NCBI GenBank assembly: GCA_030867875.1
Contig: JAOWCC010001589.1
Coordinates: 80,437,537-80,501,536, forward strand
Source: Actinernus sp. WN-2022
Lineage: Eukaryota; Cnidaria; Anthozoa; Actiniaria; Actinernidae
Length of the DNA: 64,000 nucleotides
Direction of reading: 5' to 3'
The notes below the pieces were generated by a model, which saw only the letters and a program-made list of their open reading frames with translations, searched no databases and was not told where the DNA came from. Positions 30,854 through 64,000 of this stretch are shown here, in pieces. Position 1 is the first letter of the stretch. Every line of letters begins with the position of its first letter. The position numbers and the translations under genes are program-made.

Positions 30854-31726
30854 TTAAATCGCGTGCTCTGATTGGATGCGACCCGGTCCGGATTATTCTC
30901 ATCCGGATTGACTAATTCCAAAGTTGTTGACGTGATTCTTACGTAAACGTACCCTAGAATTGAACATGTTGCATTGAAAGCCTTTCAAAACAGGGAAACC
31001 TGCAGAAAATTACCAGTGATTTGAGTGAAACAAAGATCGCACGCTCAAGATTGACAAATGTAACGCTTCTTGTGCGAGCCCGGTAAATAACATATATGTA
31101 TTTACGTAAAAATTGAATAACAAGGGCTCAGTCTGTTTACAGACGACACTTACTACCTCCAAAACTCAAGCGGAGAAATCAAAAGCGTTCGACAAGGCGA
31201 GATTTCGAGTGTATACGGTTAATGAATGTAAAACAGTGGCCTAGTAGTGTACTAGACTCTACTGCTATCTACGGCTATCACGATTATAGTAAAATTAAAA
31301 CCTACATGTACTGTTTACTTATTTGCACTAATGATAATGATATAATCATCATCATCAACCACAGTAATATTGATACAAGATGTAGCTTTCACTAAGTGCC
31401 AATGACGAATATATTGATTGTGTTTTCACAACAGATGTGAAGATTTTCCTACTGCAATAGCGTAGCGCACAGATGACGTCACAAAGTCTAGACCACTCCC
31501 TTCCTCACCGCCAGACTAAGACAATCAACTTACAAGAATTGACCACTGAGCACTTCAGTTCGTCCTCTGACTATTATATTCTAACAGAAATGACGACTGA
31601 TTGATCATATTATGAAAGAGAACCTGACGATTATACTGTCCAACAGCTTAAACGTTGGCTAAAATACGCAACCTCGCGTCTTATTATCATTATTATTCAT
31701 TATTTGTAACGCGGTGAGGTCCTACC

Positions 31727-32440
31727 AGTAGTATGGAGTGAGGCGAATTATTCTGTTTTTAAGGTGTTATGCTAATTTTTAAAGTGTTATGCTAATTTTT
31801 AAGGTGCGCTAATGAATAAAGTGGTGAGCTCATGAATAAAGTGGTGAGCTCATGAATAAAGTGCGGTGGTTTCACATTATCTATTGTCTTAGACTCATGA
31901 ATAAAGTGCGGCGCGCTCATGAATAAAATGGGGGTGAATAAATTATCTATTGTCTGGAAATTGAAGTGGAATCTAATGACGGCATAGACGTTGGAGGATT
32001 TCAATTTCAGCTATACAGCAGAACCCTACAGAACTCCTAAAATGTCTTTATTATTTTCCTTACAGGCCTTACCTTCACCATCACTCGTAACGTGATTCTG
32101 AGATCAGAATATTTATAAACCTTTACAGTAAATCCACTATGACTCATAAGAGCAACTTTGCTATTGTCCTTAGGGATTAACGATAACTGAAGGGCCATCA
32201 GTGCAGTTTGATAGAAACAATAGTCCTATTGTTTTGAGGAAAACTCTTGTGATGCAAATTCCTCTCTAAAACTGAACTATAATTACCATACGAATATAAA
32301 CAAACCACCAGATAATTAAAAAAAAGTTTATTCAATCTCAAAAACAGTTCGTTTTCCTTATCCTCGCGGAGTTGATAACTTTCTTATTTCTCAGTTCTTG
32401 GGTTGATATAATATACCGTGTTATAAGATTACACTGATTT
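31727..32440. other. sequence unique to the left side of the gap
   Basis: 714 bp between the end of duplicated copy A and the N gap, with no counterpart beside copy B. 31760-31925 has tandem words TTATGCTAATTTTTAA and GAGCTCATGAATAAAGTG. No gene is seen. It may be haplotype-specific sequence or a misjoined contig end. Confidence 0.6.
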
Positions 32441-32540
32441 NNNNNNNNNNNNNNNNNNNNNNNNNNNNNNNNNNNNNNNNNNNNNNNNNNNNNNNNNNNN
32501 NNNNNNNNNNNNNNNNNNNNNNNNNNNNNNNNNNNNNNNN
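32441..32540. other. assembly gap, exactly 100 N
   Basis: A run of exactly 100 N, the usual placeholder for a scaffold gap of unknown size. It directly precedes duplicated copy B. Confidence 0.99.
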
Positions 32541-33997
32541 CTTGTTAGATCTAACTTGGAATATGCCGACGTGATTTGGGATAGTTGTACCCTGGTTCCA
32601 GAGGGGCTCAGGTACGAATATACTGTAATGTGCCGCGATCGAAAGAGTTTTGATTCCCCGAAGGAGTTTTGTTTTACGTGACGACCGTTGAGCTTGATTT
32701 CAGCTGGTCTCGCTTCGCTCGCCCCGACGATTTCGAGCCTCTGGTATCCAGGGTAGGACAGTTGCCGACTGAATCGGATTGTCAGTTGTTAGATGATTCA
32801 CTGATACGAAGCAGCAAAAATAGTCACAGGCGGAACGGAATGAAAGGAACCAGTCGTCAAAGGCTATAGCAAGAACTTGCTTGGGAGAGCCTGAGCTCTA
32901 GAAGTATCAACATAAATAGTTTTATTTTACAAAATAGTAAATGGTTTAACCGGACGGTATAAAACGCAGGTGTGCAGGTGTGCAGGTGTGCAGGTGTGCA
33001 GGTGAAAAGTTTCCAGGAATTTATATCAAGTTAGTTGTACACTTGTACACAACCTACTGGAGTCAGTAAACAAACAACACCCGAGTCTATCATATGCCAT
33101 GACGTCATCAGTCACGTGACCCGTGCGCTAAAATCAGTAAAGGTTGGTACACACCAGGCGTCACGATGCAGCGCCAATTCATAATGTTAATAATCAAACA
33201 GCTATCACACAATCTATGTCGTATGTTATCTTGCTTCACTAAGACAGTGACAGGGCATGCTCGATTTTCCCACGGGTCACGTGACTGATGACGTCATGGC
33301 ATATGATAGACTCGGGTGTTTTTTGTTTACTCTAGTAGGTTGCTGTGTACAAGTTTGGTTCAGATATTCCGTGTTGTTAAGGATAAATGCTCGATTTTTC
33401 CACGGGTCACGTGACTGATGACGTCATGGCATTTGATAGACTGGTGTTGTTTGTTTACTGACTCCAGTAGGTTGTGTACAAGTGTACAACTAACTTGATA
33501 TAAATTCCTGGAAACTTTTCACCTGCACACCTGCACACCTGCGTTTTATACCGTCCGTGGTTTAACTCCTTCTTTCTACATGGTCTTCTTCCCCCTTTAG
33601 TGTGTACACAATCTCGGTATCCTCCGAGGTCTGGTAATGATTTTTGTCTAATGCCCGTGAGAACAAATAGATTTGCAAATTCTTTTTTTCCTTCTACTAT
33701 GAAATGTTGGAACAATCTTGATACAGTCTTGAGAAACCTTGGTAGCCTCCTTGACTTCAAACATAAACTTAAGAATTCTCTTTTTAATCATAAATATAAC
33801 AAACTGTATGATGTCTATACGTCTATACTTCATTCACGTCTAAGGCTAGGTGCTCACGGTTTAAACGATTATTTATACCGTATTAACTGTTCTAATTCTC
33901 CTTTGTACGTGTCATTGTGCCGGGTCAGTTCTGGGATTGAAACAGCAAAACATTTATTTTTAGTCTGCATGTCCCAACCATGCTGCTCTTTGCTCGG
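32541..33997 (+). pseudogene. non-LTR retrotransposon ORF2 C-terminus, copy B, cut by the gap
   Basis: Repeats the content of 21022-22480: NLEYADVIWDSC, the TA-flanked MITE, MKGTSRQRL, the 607 bp foldback element (32951-33557) and the VRTNRFANSFFPSTMKCWNN tail. The upstream part is lost in the gap. One base is missing near 33990 relative to copy A, changing the end of the frame. Confidence 0.75.
32951..33557. mobile_element. 607 bp foldback MITE, copy B
   Basis: Same ends, length and 9-bp TGGTTTAAC duplication as the copy at 21432-22038. Confidence 0.85.
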
Positions 33998-34309
33998 CTA
34001 CTCGCCTTTTGGGTAATATTTGGGTTGAAGCTACTTGTCTAGTGATACTTCAGTGAATTTTAAAACTAAATCTCAGTTTTTTTGTAGAGTTCAAAGTTTC
34101 ATTATTGACACTGGGAGATTCACTGCTTCAACGTAATTTTTTGTTTTGTATACTCTTTTCTTTTTCTATATTGTAGGCCATTCTCAATTCCTATGTAAAA
34201 CCCCTTGATTAGCGCACAATAGTGCTGTCTCTGGGGAAACGTAGCCGGAAAATATGTTTAAATAAAAATAAAAAAACTATACCGAAACAACGCGGCCTCT
34301 CATTTGTAA

Positions 34310-34545
34310 ATAGTAAAAAAAAAACTGAATTTCTAACGGGACCTGAAACAACCATAGATTAAAGCTGATCAAAGCCAGGACCCGGCTAAACCACAGATCG
34401 AATTGGAATTTAGCGTGTTGGTTTTTGTGGAGGGAGGAAAACCGGCCAGGATCCGGAAAAAACCCTCGGAGCAATGGCGAGATACCAACAAACTCAACTC
34501 ACATATGGCGCCACGTCCGGGGATCGAACCTGGGCCACAGAGGTG
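34310..34545 (-). repeat. SINE, GTGAGTTGAGTTTGTTGGTA family, copy B
   Basis: Counterpart of 22790-23035 within duplicated copy B, with small homopolymer differences. Confidence 0.6.
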
Positions 34546-34887
34546 AGAGCCCTTAGTACTAGAAATAAAGCTATAAAATAGACCAGACACATTTTAGTAA
34601 ATGCCGTTTTCTTTATTGATTAAACATATTGTAAGTGGTAAATACAGCGCTCAAATGTAATCACTCTAACCACTAGAGAGAACCTGTCGTATGAGTGTGC
34701 ATGAACATTTTGCGGATCGTGACTTTGAATTGGCCAACTTCGAAATGGCCAACTTCGAAATGGCTACCGCACTTTTTCTTCCTCTCTCGGCATGCAATCA
34801 CACTCGACGAAATCCACTCGAGGCTAACAACTTTGCCAGTCTTTCCGAAACTGAAAAACTCGACTACGGCGAAATGATGAATATTTA

Positions 34888-35091
34888 ATTTAATATATAA
34901 TTATCGATGAAATACCAGTGTATATTTTTTTCAAAAAAGTTATATCTTCACACGTGAAGATATAAATTAAATAATATCTTCACACGTGAAGATATCACTT
35001 TTGAAATTATTAAAATTACTGGCTTTTAAAAATTTTCTAGCCTTTTTAGGAAGAAATGAAAACTGGTATTTCATCGACAATTATATATTAA
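34888..35091. mobile_element. MITE with paired CACGTG palindromes, copy B
   Basis: Counterpart of 23374-23575, with the same two 22-bp palindromes. Confidence 0.8.
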
Positions 35092-35284
35092 ATAGAATAC
35101 CACATGGCCGCTTGGAGAACGTATTTTATCTTCTCGTGTTGATGAAGTATCTCTACTCGTTCGCTGCGCTCACTCGAAAGATATTTATCAACACTTGCAC
35201 TCGAAGATAAAATCCGTATCTCCGCGCTGCCATGTAATATCCTCTATTTATTACATACTGCGATTTTAATGGGTACAGGTATAT

Positions 35285-35658
35285 CGCTAGTCATGAAGTT
35301 GCTAGTTGTATGTTAGGATTTGGATTAGCGGCGATGTATTTCTAAAACCCAAAATTAGCGACTAGCTCTAAACACCCTAAATTAGTTAGCCATTGCACCC
35401 GGTGTTGACGCCGTTAGGGTATTTTTAAATGTAGGGTTAGGATTTGCAGTAGTTCATATATATATAGGGAGAACGGAGAAGCATGTGTCGTTTTTTAATA
35501 GACAATAGTGATCTAGCCCTAAAAACTCATATTAGTGACTAGCTCTAAACACCATAAATTCAGTGAGCTAAATGAGGAGCACCCGTTGTTGACGGTTAGG
35601 GTATTTTTAAATGTAGGGTAGGATTTTGGATTCGCAACTAGCAACTTCATGACTAGCA
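35285..35658. mobile_element. GCTAGTCATGAAGTTGCTAG MITE, copy B
   Basis: Counterpart of 23768-24140, with single-base indels. Confidence 0.8.
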
Positions 35659-37886
35659 TATTTACCACACTCGATTTTAATACGTATGGAATCATTCATA
35701 CGAAAACCCGCTTCAAATTTTTCCTTTTTCACACGTGCAAAAAGCTTTCCGTCCAATCAGAAAACACTAGTGTACTTGTCAAACGTACCGGATGTTGAGA
35801 TCGGAGGCACCACTTTCGTTCACTACGAAAGTTGGAGGTTTTGACTTTCTTTATAAATAGTGTAATCTTGATCTTAAACATAGCGATGTGAAAACCTTCT
35901 AAGTCGATTGAGGAGCAAAAACTTATGAGCAAAAACTTAGAAGAAACCAACATCAAAAGTTACTCTATTTACATAATTTCATAAGAGACAAAGAGGAAGC
36001 ACAAAATCCCGGAAAACCTGACGAAATTCTACCGAAAGAACTCATTTGCCAACAGATATTGAGATAATCTATGTGAAATCATTCTTAGCGTCAAAAGAAA
36101 ATACGGCGAATATTACGAGCTTTCACTCTTTCGAGGAGTGATTTCAACTTCCATGGAGCATAGATATTTTAAAAATCGTAAATATTCTGCGATTGAAGAG
36201 AAAACCTACAAGTCGTGGAGATGTCTGGAAACTCGTAGCAAACAACTTCGAAAAAACAGGTAAACTTATAGACCTAATGCCAATAGACCAGTTCACGGTT
36301 AATTTCGACATTTTGAAAGGAGTGCAAACATGGTGCGAAATAAAGTGTTTGTATGGGAATCAGATGCCAAATAAAATCCGTAAAATCGAATTTCTGAAAT
36401 ATTCTTCATATACAAAACTGGTAAACTGAGATTAACCAATGGCAATTTGAGGGATGTAGCTGTGCTGGGAAGCGTGCAATCGTTGTTTTCAATTTCCATA
36501 CATTTGTCTGTAACAACGAGTCAAAGTTCGCCTTCATGATTTTGCACACGCGTTGTTTTAAAGAAAACTATAGTCATTTGCCACAAGAAATATTCAAGTT
36601 GTTCAGTGTTCTACTGGTCTGAATTTCATCATGTACAACGGCCTTGACAGCCTTGAAATTGCAAGGTTTGTGCTGATCTCTCCATGCCAATCTAACACTG
36701 TTTTGACGGCTATTGTTCCGGCGAGTGAAAAAGTAACAGGCCAGGTCACTTCTTGTTTACCTGTGAACCCTAGCTCTAGGTGAGTGAGAACCCCGTTGTT
36801 TACCTGTGAACTCGTCCAATGGTTAGGGTTGGGGTTAGGATTTGTCTTAGAATCACAACCTGACCTGTATAACCACAGGCAGCCCAGACTCGACATATAT
36901 TTCCCGCCTTTTGGGTTACCTGTGGTTGTTTCATAAGCGATCTCGAAGAGTTTACATAATTGCTCCTTGTGAATTCTCTTTTCCGATTCCTACGAAATAA
37001 ATCTTCAATAATAAAAGATTGATACTTAATGAAGTTTTGTGAGTGGTTTTGGGGTGATTTGGGGACTTCTGAAGCAGTTTATTACGCCTCGAGGTTTTGA
37101 CCGTTGGCCGCGTGTCTACCTCATAGCTACAAATATACACTGTTAATTCAACGGGGAGAATGTGTTGGTCGGGGCGGGGGTACTCCTGTTTGTGTATGTG
37201 CCGCAGGGGTGGGTCAGGGTTTTGAGCTCTGTTTGGGCAGATCAGGGTCAGGATTTGAGTTTAATTTGGGTGCAGTCAGGGTCGGGGTTCAGTATTTTTT
37301 AGCAGCTAGGGTTCATTTTTTAGCTACATTCTGTTTTTTTTTTCCCAAAAAAGGGCAATCAGGGTTTTTGGAGCTCGGATTTTGGGTCAAACAGGGTCAG
37401 GGTTTGAGCCCTACTTGGCCTCACATACATACCCAATTTTCATGTAAGTACCCCACCCTCCCCGGATTATAGTCGATCGTATAACTTTTAATAGACGGTG
37501 GGGTTTAATTTCGCTTTTAGCAATATTTGTTTCGATCATTATGGTAATCGCTGGAAGTAAGTCTCTCAGCACTCAAGTGATTGGCATTTAAATACATAAA
37601 TGTGCGTAAAATGTGCCAGAATAATTCTAAAACGTAGAGAAAAATGAGTTAGGTTTTTACACCTCTTGCATTTGTGCAAAGAGCTTTAAAGTTTCAATAT
37701 AAATAATAAGAAAACAGAAAACGGCTCTTTCAGAAAGACTGATGGTATGTGTACACTAAAAGAACAGATATTAATGTGATCTACGATGGTTACATTCTTT
37801 CCGTTAGAGGGTCTTTTCAGTGTCAAGATTCTGCACATACTGCGTTGGCGGCAATTTAAAACGCTGTCAAACAGTTGATCAGTCGA

Positions 37887-38166
37887 ACCATAGTTAATAG
37901 AGTGGAATGGTTAGGAAACTCAGGGACCTCTTTGTATAGGTCTTTGTTAGCTTTTTTCAACCACTACCGTGCACAAAACACAATAGAAATTCCAACATTG
38001 TTAATCAATCTGCCAATAGAAACGTGTGAGTTCAGTCGTTCTGGGAACGCTAATGAACTATGATCGTGCAATCTTTTGTCTTACCCCTCCAAACCTAAAT
38101 CGCAGCGCTTTGTTAGCCCTTTTGAAGTTTGCGGGTTTCCTAACCATTCCACTCTATTAACTATGG
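37887..38166. mobile_element. ACCATAGTTAATAGAGTGGA MITE, copy B
   Basis: Counterpart of 26368-26650; both inverted ends are intact. Confidence 0.8.
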
Positions 38167-38564
38167 TCGAACTTGAAAGCAAACAGTTCGTCCAACATTA
38201 TTTTGATCAAGCAAACGTTGGTCCAATATCGTCCAACGTGACAAACTAACGGACAATGTTGGATCTAATATTGTTCCGATAGTTTGGCCAGAACTTAACT
38301 TCTACTTGCCGAACTGAAACCGTTGCAGTAACTTATCTCGCTTTAATTTTATTGCTTGTTTGTTACCCAGTACAATTTTAACTCACAATGGTACAGCGAG
38401 AGCAATTATAAGAGTATGGCAGCATTTATTTATTTATTTATTTATTTATTTATATATTCATAATTCGCAAAGCTAATGCGCATCACTGCGAATATATAAA
38501 AATAAATTATGAAGAACAAAACAAACGAAATTAAACCAAATATGAATAAAACATTGGCGGTTTG

Positions 38565-38972
38565 CTAGACACGTAATTCAAGTAGTGCAGACTTAAATGC
38601 ACTGAGTGTCTGCATCTCGATGACATAGTCCGGAAGCAAGTTCCAATCCTTTATGGTTCTTGTGAAAAAGCTGTATTTATAAGTATTGCTAGAACTACCC
38701 ATATTAATGAAGCGCACAGGGTGACACGATCGCGTTACACGGGTAGGTTTCTGAATGTATGAAGGAAGCTCAATAGATGTCAGGCCGTTCACGATTTTAT
38801 AAAAGATAATTAACCTAGCAAACTTTCTGCGCATTTCTAAAGTTGGCCAGTTCATTTCTAAAGTTGGCCAGTTCAATTCACCTTGTGAACTCTCTCCGAC
38901 ACCTTGTAATAAGCTGCTGGTTCCTTTCCATATGCCGCGATCGCTAAAAAAGGTACCCAGAGATTGTAGCAA
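38565..38972 (-). pseudogene. non-LTR retrotransposon ORF2 C-terminal fragment (copy B)
   Basis: 135-codon frame with the same translation as 27044-27451, including the doubled NWPTLEM. It is a dead 5'-truncated retrotransposon tail. Confidence 0.75.
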
Positions 38973-39194
38973 TCAAATCAGTGGAAACCGGTAGTACAAC
39001 TTACAATAGTTATATCGCTGCGATCGCTGAAAAAAGTACTCCGTGATAGTAGCGATCAAATCAGTGGAAACCGGTAGTACAACTTACAATAGTTCTATCG
39101 CTGCGATCGCTGAAACAAATACTGAGATTATAGCGATCATATCAGTGGAAACCGGTAGTACGACAATAGTTCTATCGCTCACAACGACCGCCGA

Positions 39195-39225
<31 letters not shown>
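38937..39225. repeat. 83 bp tandem repeat ending in a 30-C run (copy B)
   Basis: Counterpart of 27416-27692. The C run is 30 bases here against 17 in copy A. Confidence 0.85.
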
Positions 39226-39227
<2 letters not shown>

Positions 39228-40416
39228 GTCCTTTTTCTCGGCGATCACAGCAATCATTCGGAAAACAGCATTCAGTTTGAAAAAAAAACACGAATTAATG
39301 TGGAGTAACAGTTTCAGTATTTTTACACATAATTGCAGAAATTAAAACAAACTAAAACATGGCATTTATGTCGACCGTTATGCTTTGCGCGTAACGACGA
39401 TATAATTTAGTAGTGCTTTTAGGTATGCAACAATAGCTATACCATCACAAAGCAGTCAACAATCTTTGGTTTTACGAATAAGGATGTAAAGTCGTCGTTA
39501 GGTCGTAGATTATCAGTCGTACCAGACTGTCATGAGTTACCGACGTTCAATAACGTTGCTATTTAATATACGTTCGCTTTACTGCGAATTATTTGTAATG
39601 AAAGTTGCGCACCACCGGTCGCGCGCGCCCTTATTTGTTAAGGGATCTAATTTGGATAAAAATCATTAATAAATCAGATAGTTCACTCGTATTTTCAATA
39701 CCTATAGGCCTGAACAAATACACAGCCCTTGTGCTCACTGTGAAAATGACTTTGCAGTAGCTATCGTGCACAAGCCTCTGCATGCAGGTATACGTTTTTT
39801 TTTACGTTTTGATGGTTTCTTTTATTGGGGTTCTTTTGAAATGTTTTGAACAAACATCAAATTAAAATACTCTAATTTGCTTTCTTGTGTGCTACGTAAG
39901 GCATTTTTCTACTATACTGGCTTTTTACCCAAAGGCAATCAAGAAATTCGACCGGTAACAAAATTACGGATGAAGGCGTTGAATAATACATACATCTTGC
40001 TGAATTAAGGTAAGATCGATTAACTCGTCATGCCTGTCAAACACGTTGTTTACCCATTGGCAAAATAAACGCGCTTTTGTTTCTGCTAGTTTTTGCTTTT
40101 CTGCTTGAAATGTTCATGTCACATCACATATGCAAACCCGTCTGCTTTATCAGTGCTTATCATCACATATCTACACCCTTCATCAGTGCTTATCATCATA
40201 TAGTTCCCAATCAAAATAATAATTTTTGGGGTTATAGGCACTTTAATGACGGATGAGTTGGAGAACAAAGATTGTCGTGTGGTGCAGCGTAGCGTAAACG
40301 ATACGGTGAGAGGGGGGGTGACTCCTGGCATCCAAGTAGAATGCCCCCTGTCATGGATCCACACTCGTGATCATAGAAACGTTCGCTATAAATTATAACT
40401 ACATCTGCTTGATTTG

Positions 40417-63915
<23,499 letters not shown>

Positions 63916-64000
63916 CTAGAAAAAAGACAATTGCACTGTGTCTGAGGTAGATATGATCACCCTTAGTCATTTTCGAGGCCAAAATACAATACAGTAGAAT

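Overview
The window looks like animal nuclear DNA, most likely from an anthozoan cnidarian such as a coral or sea anemone. Genes are split by GT-AG introns into short exons, introns are long and full of repeats, and the repeats include tRNA-headed SINEs, non-LTR retrotransposon tails and many short inverted-repeat elements. No bacterial operon structure is present. The species call is inference.

Layout. (1) 860-11786, minus strand: the 5' part of RALGAPB (Ral GTPase-activating protein, beta subunit), four coding exons; the gene runs off the left edge. Its 6.3 kb third intron holds two ~2 kb non-autonomous DNA transposons with perfect 26-27 bp terminal inverted repeats and dense subterminal motif arrays (TAACGG in one, CCGCGG in the other). 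(2) 16107-17483, plus strand: an uninterrupted 458-residue frame with at least seven 38-residue helical repeats of octotricopeptide (OPR)-like type and a mitochondrial-looking N-terminus. (3) 17.5-28.9 kb: intergenic DNA of nested mobile elements and retrotransposon tails. (4) 21022-31726 and 32541-42715: the same ~10 kb segment twice in direct orientation, separated by 714 bp and a 100-N gap. Both copies carry the last two exons of an ABCC10-type ABC transporter. (5) 40417-63915, minus strand: the C-terminal half of ABCC10, 17 coding exons that join in phase into 767 residues, running off the right edge. One intron uses a GC donor and one exon is only 36 bp.

The genes do not form a pathway. 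RALGAPB regulates Ral GTPases, the OPR-like protein is a candidate organelle RNA-binding protein, and ABCC10 is a membrane exporter. Most of the rest is repeat-derived: elements of TA-, TTAA-, 5-bp- and 9-bp-target-duplication types, SINEs of at least three kinds, minisatellites, and two short fragments that carry the conserved core of a hammerhead ribozyme as found in Penelope-like elements. The large duplication beside the gap may be an uncollapsed second haplotype rather than a real tandem duplication.
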